From Chloromonas sp. AAM2 (Eukaryota; Chlorophyta; Chlorophyceae; Chlamydomonadales; Chlamydomonadaceae), in contig QAXH01001262.1 of assembly GCA_004335635.1 (NCBI GenBank), positions 365-20,830 of the forward strand: a DNA stretch of 20,466 nt, given 5' to 3'. Numbering within the stretch: position 1 is the first letter of the stretch; every line of letters begins with the position of its first letter. The notes under the pieces are model-generated. The model was given only the letters and a program-made list of their open reading frames with translations, had not been told where the DNA came from and ran no database searches. A program made the position numbers and the translations under genes. Shown in pieces: positions 1 through 8,579 of this stretch.

Positions 1-3000
1 CAGGCCCGTAGGCGGGAGGCTGAGGACACGGGTGCAGGGCTCGTGGATGAGCCTAGCAGCCGGCGTGCGGAGCACAAGCCTGACAATTCTAGGTGGGTGG
101 GACCTGCTCCAGGGCTGCGTGATGTACAGGTTAGTAAGCCTCTGTGCTCCTCATTGCTGCGCCCGCTCTTTGCTGCTGTTCATCGCCTCTATCAACCTAG
201 GCTTGACAGGGTTGGCAGGATGCATAGCTATGCACAGTATGGGCCTCGCGTTTGCCTGCACAGGCATTCAAGCAGGTGTGGGGCCGGTCCATGTTGAGCG
301 TTGCTGGTGCAAGGCCATGGTCGGAAGGATGTTGCCTGTGCAGGCGTGCTCGCCACCCAGTCAGGAAGAGACCACGTGCGCAACATCAAGAAACGTCCAG
401 TGACTTCACGGCCCCTTCCAGCGAGGCTGATGGCAGCAGCGGGAGCGGTGGGGCCGGGGGCCGGCGGAAACGTGCACGGCGGCGCAGCAGTCGAATGCAG
501 CAGGTGGGCCCCAGGCACGTGCTGTGATTGGCGTGGCGTTCCTTGCACAACTGGCCTGGAATGCGCCTGTCCGATGTCCAATTTCTTCTGTGCTGCAGGT
601 GCAGCAGTCACTGCGAGGCACGCGGCGGGGGCGGGACCGGCGTGTGAGAGCGAGACGCAGCGCAGTGGAAGAGGAGGGGGACACTGATCAAGGACAGGTA
701 AGGGAACACTGGGCAGTAGCTATTTCTTTGTCGATTTCAGTTATGCCTTACAGTCATGTCATTTACAGTACAGTTCTGTCATACAGAGTCGCTGTTGTTG
801 TCAAAATCTGCCACTCTTACAAGGTGGGAGTGCACATCACTGGCACGTCTGCACACAAGTAGAACCCCGCTGAGTCTGCAGGGGTTGATGGCCCTTGCGG
901 TGACCACCCCTCGGGGCGCCTTTCACTGGCATCTACCGGTGCCTGTCTGTCTGTCCTTCTGTCTGTGCGTCCGTCTGCCTGTCTGTATGCCTGTGTCTGT
1001 CTGTATGTCTGCCTAGGTGTCTGTATGTCACAACCAAACGCCACACGGCTGGAGGCTGCCTGCTGATGCATGCAGGAAGAAGAGGAGGAGTTTGAGCGTC
1101 CCCCATTGCACAGCCCGCGTGGGGGACATCGACAGAGGTGGGCACTCGCATGTGTGCATGCATAGCCCAGTGTCATGTAGATAGCGTTCGTTACGAAATC
1201 CAAGTGAGGATACAGTGGCAAGGTGGACATCATGCCAGCATTCCAGGGTGGTCGATGGTGGTAACACAAGCAGACAGTCATGGTTGAGAATGAACGGTCA
1301 CGAGGAGAGGGTTAAGCCGTTGTGTGGACTGGAACGGCAAGACGTTAGGAGCATCAGAGACGACTGGCTCTTTGCGCCATCTACGGCGTTGCTGCGGGGC
1401 GGCCATCAGGGACGCAGGCAGCGGCAGGTGCAGCGGACACAGCCCATGCTCTGCAGACATTGGCTTGTTTCAAGTGGCGGTCAGACACACACACACACAC
1501 ACACACGCATACGCACGCACACACATACGAGCAGCACGTGCGGACAGACAGACGGACGGACGGACTTGTGCGGACGCACCTTGTGACTGTTGCTCATGTG
1601 AACAAGGTGGTCATGTACACTGATGCTAAGCATTGTTTCTGGTGCTGGCGCTGCTCCACTCGCCTCTGCTGCTCTGGCGCCTGCACACAGGGCCGGCAGT
1701 CAGCAGGACGCGCGACCGCTGGAAGCATATGAGTGGCTGGCAAGCGCGCGGCGCAATGATGCGTACTTTGTACCTCAGTGAGTCATGGGTGTCACATGGG
1801 TGTTGACATGAGTGTGAGCATGGGTGTGAGCAAACGCATGCATGCGTCCTGCTCGCGGTCTAGGAGGCAGTTGGATGTTCCTGCTTCTCCAGTCCTCTGC
1901 CAAGGAGTGCTGGCTGGCAGGCGTGCGTGTCGGAAGCTCCTTGTTTCTAAACCCTCTTCATGTGCTGTGCTCAAGCGCCATCGCACAAGCGCCTGAGCTG
2001 ACAGTTAACTCTTGGGCATGAACTCGTATCACACGTGCGCATGTGGCGTTTGATGCAGTTGCCTACTAGGCAGTGATCGAGCAGCGCTTGCAAAGGGAGA
2101 TGCGTGCTCCAAGTGATGACTGCGCAATCATGGCCTTATTTCCTCACGCAAAATCTTATAACAAAGGTTGGGCAGTGTTGTCAAGAGAGCTGAGTAATCC
2201 GTCACCTCATCGTGCTCTTTGACCGTGCCCTGGCCTGGCCTGCAGGGTCGGCGACCATGTTGTCTACCTGCGCCGGGGGCACGAGGTCTGCATGGAGCAA
2301 TCCCAGGTGGCGCTGGAGGCAGGGCAGGGGCTGTAGACGCAGCTAGTCACCAATGATCAAGACAGCCTTGCAGCAAAGCCAGTGAAGACTGAAAGCATAA
2401 CTCCCGACGGACGCACCTATGGTGCTGCGTAACTTAAACCATGACTCCCCAACAACTCTTCCCCCAGCACAGCGAGGATTCGTTGCCGTCACTTGTCTGT
2501 CAAGCCTTGGATCTTGCTCACTTGGCCCATGCAGGATGAACATGCACCGAGGCCCTGGCTGACGGTCGGTAGAACTGCTAGTGACAATCCAGGTGTGTGG
2601 CGCAGGTCAAGCTTGAATTTCCCACTAAAGCCTTCAAAGGTGACCCCCATAACCACAGAATGAACTCGAGCTGACCATTTCATGTGCATTTTCTTGCCAA
2701 GTCTTGTGTTGATTTTGGTTGTAAAACGTCGTCAGAGTCTCGTGTTGGGAAGTAATCAGAAGCGTTCTTGTGTTTAGCGTTCTTGGCCCGGCCTTCTGGC
2801 TGCAGGCATTTTGGGCTGGTGCATGCGTCCCGCTGAGCCGTGTGTGGTGCGGTCCATGGAGTACCTGATAGCGCAGGACGGCTCACAGGCCACCGTGCCC
2901 AGGTGTGTGTGTGCGTGTGTGTGCGTGTGCGTGGGTGGGAGCGGGCGGGCAGGAGGGCCGGCGGGCGTGGGCCGGCGGGCGGGCGTGGGTGGGAAGTGAG

Positions 3001-6000
3001 GTGGTGGGTGGGTGCTTCTACATCTGTATCGACCACAAGTGGAACAGAACATGGCGTAAACATCAACCACCGCATCTAAGCAAGAAGCACGTCTCGCTTG
3101 GCCATGACTTGACTCAGGATATTCTCTCACACCTTTGTGCCTCCGCACAAAGGTGCAGGGACAGCTGGGTTGCACTGCCGGGTACTGGTGTGCTAACGGA
3201 TGCTTGGCCTGATGAGCAGCTGGTCACCTTGCCTGGCGTCCTCCGTGACCACGCTAGCCAGCGTGCACTTGACCTTAACCTTTTTACTAGCTGGTAAATC
3301 AAGTGGTATATAGTCTAGCCTTGACCTACAGCCTTATGACCACCTGAAGATACTCTTTGCAACCTCGTTGACAATCTCAATCACATCGGAGGCGGCTGTG
3401 GTGCTGGGTTAGGATACTGCTGGCAGCGAGGGCCTGGAGCCGTCATCAGACAGGCATGCCTGGGTTACAGAGTCTGTGTGCATGTGTACTGTGGTGCGTG
3501 TTTTCAGGCTGGTGCTTGAACTGCTGTCCTGCCCTGCCGGCCTGGCCCAGCGGTGCTTCGAGGTGGTGCTGCCGAGCCCGCAGTCGGGCCACGCGGACTT
3601 CCTCGTGCTGCGGGGCCGCTACGAGGCGTCCGTGCGTAGGGCCTGGCGGGCCGGGGAGCCGCTGCGGGTAAGCGGTAGGGGTGCGGCTGGGGCACGGTGT
3701 GTGCCACCGCTGTGAGGATTGGCCATTGTGCATCACCACTACAAGGAATGGCCAAAGGCGACTGCTGCGCAGAGGACAGCAGTTCATTAAGGCATGAGCT
3801 CGCCCTTTCTGCTGTTATGCGGATTGCCTGTCGACTGCAAGCGCATGACCCTCCCACTCCTTAGCGTCATGCGCTTGCCACACACTGGTGCAAGACGCGT
3901 CTGATGTCGTCTTTTCCTGGCTTCATCTACTAGCCCTGCTCATGCATTGCTTTCAATGTTTGGAGCAATTACATCAGCAGTAGGACAGTCAGCCGTCAAG
4001 CGTACTCGTGTCCAGTTGAGGCTTTGTTTTACGAGCCTCAGCAAAGGCGCACAGCTCGCCATCCCTCACACGCCCGTGCTGTGCATCCGCCTGCACCCCT
4101 CACACGCCCGTGCTGTGCATCCGCCTGCACCAGACCTTGATGATCGACGATTCAGGCAACCACTGGTGGGAGGCGGTGGTGGCGGAGGACCGGTGCACTC
4201 TGGATGAAGCCCCGCCCGCCCCCGACTGCCCGGGACAGGAGGGCGCGGCGACACCCCCGTGCCACTCGGTACGCTCATCACATCCGTGCAGTCAGGCGGC
4301 CAACGGCTGGGCCGGGGCCAGCAGCAGCGGAGCAGGGCTGTTGCTGCCCTGTGGACCGGCAGATGTAGCTGCTGGGGCAGGGGCCGGTGCGGCTTCCCTC
4401 CAGGACGTGTACCAGCTTCCATGCCAGTGGTGAGCGACAAGAAAAGCACATGGTGGAACCAGAAAGCACATGGTGGAACCAGAAAGCACAAGGCTTCCTT
4501 TCAGTGCCCTCTGTCGGCCTACATCGATCTGACACCTCACTGTATAGGGTTGGTCAGCTTCTGCAGGCAATCCAGCCTGCTAGGTGGAGCACAGGTTGTT
4601 TACTCAAAAACGATTGCAAATGACACGATTGCGGTCTTACAGGTGAAACAGGCAGAGGGCCTGGTGTTGGATTGTGAATGCACCGGATAGGTCGCAGCTC
4701 AGAAGCACGGTGGCAAGGGAAGCTGCCACACGTCATGGCTCTGTGCGCTTACTAGTTCTACGAATATGCATCCATGCGTGAACATTTATGTCAGCCCAAT
4801 GATGAGTGGCATGTGCAGCGTGTGTAATTCATACACTTTGTGTATCTCTGCCTGGTACGACCATGCCTGTATGCAGGGAAAGGTACGGCATCATCTGGGC
4901 CGCAAACTACTCTGAAGACGCACCAGGCAAGCACGCTGGTCTAAACGTCTTGATGGCAGCTCTGCGACTGGGTGCACTGGCAAGCCACTGCCTAGAACAG
5001 CTTGCTGAGTGTCATCATCATTCATCATCATCATTACATAGCTGAGTGTGACGTACGGAAGAAGCCAAAGTCAGTCGCCCATTGAGTACAAAGTATGCTG
5101 AACCCACACTCAGTTCGTGAATGATTGCACCCTCAGCACTTGACCCGCCTGCCGCATCTTCGGTTTTGTTGCAGTTGATCAGCGGCTTTCACCATGGGAG
5201 ATGCAGGACGTGTCCCCTGGCCTGGACCAGGCATCTGCCACCGACCCATTCCTATCACGCGATGAGCTACGCATTGCAACACAGGTGATGAAAGCGTCCC
5301 GAATCAATCGCATTGCCTGGCCAGTTCTGTAGCTTGCGGATGAATTGCATTGCCAGGCCAGCAAGCGTTGGCTGTCGGCTGTTGGCTGGCGTAAGCGTCA
5401 ATTCAGGCAACATACACCACTGTGATCAATACAAGCGAGGCCGACACTTGAGGCATTCCACGGTCCTGTTGCATTCGTGCGCATCTGCGTGCTATGATGC
5501 AGGCGGTACGGGCCGTTCTGCCTGGCGGCCCCCATTATGAGAGTGTATACGCGCTTTTTGAGACGGCCCCGGCACCCCAGGACTCGTTCAAGTCGCTGGT
5601 GGGTGTGGTCAGGAGGCTGCAAGCATGAGCACGTGCAGTGAAGGCGACGGTGCATGCAATGCAGATAGGCAGCACTGCGTGTCAACTGATAGATGTGAAT
5701 CCCGCTGACATGCATTGGTTGTATGAAGAGCAGAAGCAACCTCGTGTCAGAGCTGTGGAAATCAGTTGTCATGCAATTACTAGTCGTATCATGCCAACCC
5801 TTGGCATGTCCTCTTTTTCCGACCGATGCCTTCGTACAAGCGCACGGTGACTGACGGAAACTAACATGCAACCCACCGCGGTGTTCGAGCAGACCACAAT
5901 TGTTACAGTCCAACCGCATCCATTGCTAGTTCAGTGCACACGTTTAGCTCCGACATGCAGTTCTCATTCAACCCATAGCTCAAAGCACGCTCATCAGCTT

Positions 6001-6709
6001 GCGAGTCTTGCGTCACTGGTTGCTCAATGCTTGTTGCCTTGACTGTAGCATCCGGACTGCTGTGGTCGGTTTGTGTATTACAACGCTCGCGTTGCGCTGC
6101 CGCTGGGCCTCCGGGACCTGGAGGCGCGACTGAACCAGCGATACTACCGCCAACTGCATGCCTTCAGGTGCAAGCCAGGAGGGTGCACGCTTACAGTGCA
6201 CGCTTACGGTGTAGCCATGCCAAACACACGCCAGTGTAGGCTTTTGAAGGGTGTAGAATGATCCGTCCATAAGAGAAATTCGCTTAGGCCAACGTATCTG
6301 ACAAAAGCGCCTGTCAGGCCTCCTGTGCCTGGGAGTCATCAACGTCGGCCTCCTACGCACTTTGATAGACGCAAATACTTTCAATCCCGCTGGCCCACCT
6401 GACCACGTGGTTGGCATCCGCCGTGGCTGACGTCGACCTATTCGCCTTGCAACCTTGTTTGCTTCCAAATCGCCGGTGCAATAGACTGCCAATACAAACA
6501 TTGCCAAACCTAGTGGAGTCGTGAGAGTTGTGCCAGAACATGATGCTTGTGCCCGCCGTCCTTCTGCCCGTAGGGCGGATGTGGCGACCTTGGTGGCAAA
6601 CGCCTGCTGGTTCAATGGGCCAGACTCCGCGACTTACTCTGCTGCTTTGCGCATCCAGGCCACCATACTACAGGCGCTGATGGAGCTCAGCACCGACAGC
6701 ATCCTCTAA
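1..6709 (+). CDS. BRWD/PHIP-like WD40-bromodomain chromatin reader, C-terminal part (15 exons, 5' partial)
   Basis: Predicted exons are 1-92, 344-503, 599-697, 1076-1137, 1691-1777, 2246-2306, 2535-2568, 2806-2902, 3508-3667, 4134-4429, 4877-4926, 5175-5284, 5503-5598, 6049-6167 and 6574-6709. All junction phases agree, giving 1,659 nt (552 codons plus TAA). Residues 1-137 are a charged linker with nuclear-localisation-like clusters (RRKRARRRSSR) and an EEEEEFE run. Residues about 138-415 match the BRWD/PHIP CryptoTudor region: YEWL, FVPQVGDHVVYLRRGHE, a WPHKM-like APRPWL, DFLVLRGRYE, MIDDSGNHWWEAVV, YGIIWAANY, RLSPWEMQDV. Residues about 430-546 are a bromodomain, with NQRYYRQLHAFR and NACWFNGPDS keeping the acetyl-lysine-contacting Asn region. 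In animal PHIP this module reads methylated H3K4 and acetyl-lysine; a nuclear chromatin role is inferred here. The WD40 repeats would lie upstream. Animal relatives carry a second bromodomain, absent here as in plant relatives. Exons 1-4 rest on splice phase alone; from exon 5 on, family similarity also supports them. Confidence 0.88.
344..697 (+). other. Basic nuclear-localisation-like linker of the BRWD-like protein (exons 2-3)
   Basis: These two exons (344-503 and 599-697) encode a Ser/Gly/acidic stretch (SSEADGSSGSGGAGG), then RRKRARRRSSR, then RGTRRGRDRRVRARR and an acidic tail. Two dense Arg clusters next to an acidic serine-rich run are typical of the disordered linker between WD40 repeats and the CryptoTudor region in this family. 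Such clusters usually act as nuclear-localisation or nucleic-acid-contact signals. The 95-bp intron between the exons (504-598) is the shortest in the gene and keeps frame with phase 0 on both sides. A role as a nuclear localisation signal is inference. Confidence 0.6.
943..1028. repeat. Imperfect (TGTC)n tetranucleotide tract in intron
   Basis: About 86 bp of degenerate CTGT/TGTC repeats with C/T interruptions, inside the BRWD-like intron 698-1075. It ends about 47 nt before the exon that begins at 1076, so it may act as part of a long pyrimidine-rich tract ahead of that acceptor. The remainder of this intron shows nothing else I can interpret. Confidence 0.85.
1485..1565. repeat. (CA)n microsatellite followed by (GACA/GACG)n
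   Basis: A pure (AC)11 run at 1485-1506 decays into CA/GCA units to about 1530, and a GACA/GACG run follows at 1542-1565. It lies in the 553-bp BRWD-like intron 1138-1690. Apparent open frames across it (HTHTHT- and TDRRTDG-type) are simple-repeat translations and not genes. Confidence 0.9.
2903..2936 (+). repeat. (GT)n microsatellite that begins at a 5' splice site
   Basis: The exon ending at 2902 (..CCCAG) is followed at once by GTGTGTGTGTGCGTG..., so the GT donor is the first unit of a GT/GC microsatellite. Many overlapping GT dinucleotides are therefore available as donors. The donor at 2903 keeps the BRWD-like frame (phase 2) into the exon at 3508. On the minus strand the tract reads as a (CA)n tail next to the repeat copy at 3016-3063. 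Confidence 0.8.
2931..3013 (+). repeat. G-rich tract with quadruplex potential
   Basis: About 80 bp containing more than eight runs of three G residues separated by 1-6 nt (GGGCGGGC, GGGCGTGGG, GGGTGGG and similar). The G-rich strand is the sense strand of the BRWD-like gene, so an RNA quadruplex near the start of intron 2903-3507 is possible as well as a DNA one. It sits between the GT microsatellite and the dispersed repeat copy. Confidence 0.65.
3016..3063 (-). repeat. Dispersed repeat, copy A (retroposon-like, with (CA)n tail)
   Basis: The segment starting TTCTACATCTGTATCG aligns to 11276-11324: 15 of 16 bases match in the first block, and after a one-base gap about 26 of 31 in the second. 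Both copies lie beside a GT/CA tract in the same relative position. Read on the minus strand, a unique body is followed by a (CA)n tail, which suggests a short non-autonomous retroposon. Copy A is in the BRWD-like intron 2903-3507. The true boundaries are unknown. Confidence 0.6.
3130..3155. repeat. Perfect hairpin, 11-bp arms with 4-nt loop
   Basis: CACCTTTGTGC at 3130-3140 and GCACAAAGGTG at 3145-3155 are exact reverse complements around CTCC. It lies mid-intron in the BRWD-like gene, about 67 nt past repeat copy A, and may belong to the same element or be an independent inverted repeat. It has no terminator-like U tract. Confidence 0.8.
4063..4130. repeat. 34-bp tandem duplication abutting a splice acceptor
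   Basis: Two identical 34-bp units (4063-4096 and 4097-4130), each running from CCCTCACACG to CGCCTGCAC. The second copy is followed directly by the CAG acceptor at 4131-4133, which opens the exon at 4134. The first copy is followed by CCC and so lacks an acceptor AG. The duplication therefore doubles the presumed branch-point and pyrimidine region of this BRWD-like intron. Confidence 0.85.
4441..4490. repeat. 20-bp tandem repeat, 2.5 copies
   Basis: Units at 4441-4460, 4461-4480 and a partial copy at 4481-4490, built on AGCACATGGTGGAACC. It starts about 11 nt after the donor of intron 4430-4876 of the BRWD-like gene. Open frames across it are repeat translations. Confidence 0.85.
4927..5174 (+). 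other. GC-AG intron in the BRWD-like gene
   Basis: The exon 4877-4926 ends ..GACGCACCAG and is followed by GCAAGC, which matches the strong CAG|GCAAG consensus of GC-type donors. The acceptor is TTGTTGCAG before 5175. Joining here keeps phase 1 and yields ..NYSEDAPVDQRLSPWEMQDV, which matches the family order Trp-Asp-Asn...SPWDME. The only upstream GT (AAGGTACGG) would leave an exon of a few bases. Confidence 0.75.
5012..5034. repeat. Short (TCA)n trinucleotide repeat
   Basis: TCATCATCATTCATCATCATCAT in the GC-AG intron 4927-5174. It is a simple repeat with no coding meaning; nothing else is evident in this intron. Confidence 0.8.
6183..6208. repeat. 13-bp tandem repeat, 2 copies
   Basis: GTGCACGCTTAC(A/G) occurs twice in a row, starting 16 nt into the last BRWD-like intron (6168-6573). 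The rest of that 406-bp intron shows nothing I can interpret. Confidence 0.75.
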
Positions 6710-7177
6710 CGAACCCTTGTGTGTTGGTTAAAATGCAAGGCTGATTGCGGCTTATGCGTGTGCGACAGTATGGTGGTTTTCATGACAGCAGTGGGTGATG
6801 AGGAAGCGTGCAGTATGCGTCAGCACACAGGACAGTTAGCTGCATTTGCAGCCTGCAGCTGGAGGTGCGTGAACAGTGCCAAGCATCGGCAGTGGCACAC
6901 AGACCCTTGCATGCTTCATCAAGAAGCACGGATCCCCTGGTGTCCTCCGCCTCTCAGCAACACCGCAGCAGCGCAGGGAGGTGTTGCTGCGAGTTGGAAT
7001 GTGCGAGGATTTTCTGGCACCAGGTTGAATCACTGGCAGAGTGAAGCAGCTGGAACACTTGGTGGCGACTTTCATCCCCAACCCAGGTACTGAATGTGTG
7101 AATGACTAAGGCATGCTGACTGGCTGCCACATCATCAGGAGGGGCTCCAAAAGTTACGCCAAGCTCATCCTTGTCGC

Positions 7178-7197
7178 TAGGGTAGGGTAGGGTGGGA
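7178..7197 (+). repeat. Short TAGGG run
   Basis: TAGGGTAGGGTAGGGTGGGA is three tandem TAGGG units. It resembles degenerate plant or algal telomere-type repeats but is too short to call an interstitial telomere. It lies in the convergent intergenic interval. Confidence 0.6.
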
Positions 7198-7761
7198 TGG
7201 TCGGAGCTTTGAGGCTGTTCCACATACATGAACGTCTAGCTGCGCTGCGCATACTCCCCAGCCTGATGGTACGTGTGTCCGCCAGGTGTTCGGTCGCTAC
7301 AGGAAATCACACATCTGGCGCCTGTGGGTTTACTTGGAATAGGAGGGTCAGTTTGGACCACGACCTTGGCACCAGCACAACTCAACGTATGCAGGCTCAT
7401 GACGGGTCCAACTGCTCGCGTGTTGTTGTTGATCCCTTGCCCTTTTAAGCACCTGGGGTGGTTAGGACGGAGCCAAACTTCGCCTCTTGAACAAGTGCTT
7501 GCTGCCGACTGCATGTGGGCCCTTTCCCCTTGTTTGCACAGGCGGCATAGGAACTGAACGTTTGGGTGAGAGTGTTTTCCCTGTTTCAACCAGGAGTGTT
7601 CACAAAATGCGTGAATTCCTCACCCTTTGCAGGCTGAACTGTTTGGCCGATTTGATACCCTGGGACTCAAGGGCCTGCTTTCAGTCACTTGCAACTTGTC
7701 AAACTGTGCTGTGCGTGCACAGGCTGATTGAAGCTCGCCGGGAGTTAAGCTTTCGGGAAAC

Positions 7762-7791
7762 ACATGTGCATCACTCCCAAGATGCACATGT
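7762..7791. repeat. Perfect hairpin, 11-bp arms with 8-nt loop
   Basis: ACATGTGCATC (7762-7772) and GATGCACATGT (7781-7791) are exact reverse complements around ACTCCCAA. It lies between the two convergent genes, where it could be a 3' UTR structure of an extended transcript or a remnant of an inverted-repeat element. Function unknown. Confidence 0.8.
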
Positions 7792-8479
7792 ATTTGAACA
7801 TATCGTTTTGAGGCATTGCTTGCGAGCTCGCGACCTTTGTGTGCTGGCTGCCGTGTCTGACCCCTGGACTGTGGTACTGATTATTGCGAGCATGCATATT
7901 AGGCAGCACAGCTTCATGCCGGAAGATGCCCTCTTCCTCAAGACTTTCACGTTGAAGGTTGCGATGGATCAGCAGAACGCAATGCTTGTTGCAGATTAGT
8001 AGGCTGATCAGCGGGGCGCATTGCTTGTTTGTTCATGGCAGACTTACAACCTGTTAACGCAGCGAGTCAATCAGATCACCACACTATCCAAAGGAAGACG
8101 GATGCTCTGCAGAACACCGTGGCGCATGATTGCTCCAAATCTCTGTCTAGGCCATGGCCTGTCCACGCATCAAGCATATGAAATGACGAGGCATGGGAAA
8201 GCGAACGGGCGTGCACATCACAATAAAGCACATTGCACAGGGGCAGGTTGTCTAAAGCGATCTGCTGTGATTCGTGCACAGGTCACGTGTGGCTAGGGCG
8301 CATAGCGATGAGGCTAGGCGAGACTAACAGGCATTGCAAATCTACGCTGGGCCGAGCTCGAGCTACGGCCTTAGGTTCAAAGAAGGCGCCCCACAATGGG
8401 CCCTATGATCGCAAAAGCAACACCAGAACATGGTGACAGATGTGCTAATTTCTGGTCCGTCATAGTGGCAGCAAGGCGA

Positions 8480-8484
8480 TTACA
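8480..8484 (-). promoter_or_regulatory. Candidate TGTAA polyadenylation signal of the HAT/TPR gene
   Basis: TGTAA is the usual poly(A) signal of chlorophycean nuclear genes. One copy on the minus strand lies about 95 nt beyond the stop codon at 8582-8580. A second copy overlaps the stop (CACTGTAAAG) and would give almost no 3' UTR, so the distal copy is the better candidate. The assignment rests on motif and distance only. Confidence 0.35.
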
Positions 8485-8579
8485 AATGAATCCACGGACA
8501 ACAGGTGTTTGCGAACCTGTGCAAAACACTCTACTTGTACAGCCACCCAAACACGTCCATGCGGACAGCCACCAGTGCT

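Larger units (their letters stand above)
6710..8579. other. Interval between convergent genes, no supported gene
   Basis: This is the 1.87-kb interval between the BRWD-like stop and the stop of the minus-strand HAT/TPR gene, so it should hold both 3' UTRs. I did not find the algal poly(A) signal TGTAA on the + strand between 6710 and 8480. On the - strand TGTAA occurs at 8484-8480, about 95 nt past the HAT/TPR stop, and also overlaps the stop itself (8584-8580). Exon-like scraps with acceptor-like starts exist on the + strand near 7212-7262, 7287-7345 and 7633-7680. They do not join into a convincing protein. A 170-residue frame at 7487-7999 has no recognisable features. Confidence 0.5.

Noticed and set aside
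93..129. Alternative donor at 130 (CAG|GTTAGT) for the first exon
   Set aside because: It would end in phase 0, which does not match the acceptor at 344 (needs phase 2). The donor after 92 does match. It could still be a minor isoform.
1460..1732. His/Thr-rich and Arg/Thr/Asp-rich short proteins
   Set aside because: They are translations of (CA)n and (GACG)n simple repeats within an intron whose flanking exons join in frame.
2680..3175. Minus-strand 131- and 133-residue open frames over 2680-3175
   Set aside because: They cross the BRWD-like exon 2806-2902 in antisense, a microsatellite, the G-rich tract and the dispersed repeat; no protein family is visible.
7178..7197. Interstitial telomere repeat
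   Set aside because: Only three TAGGG units, not the TTTTAGGG or TTTAGGG form and not an extended array; recorded only as a short repeat.
7487..7999. 170-residue + strand open frame between the convergent genes
   Set aside because: It has no recognisable domain, no biased composition like the neighbouring exons, and contains acceptor-like sites and a hairpin. Treated as chance or UTR sequence.
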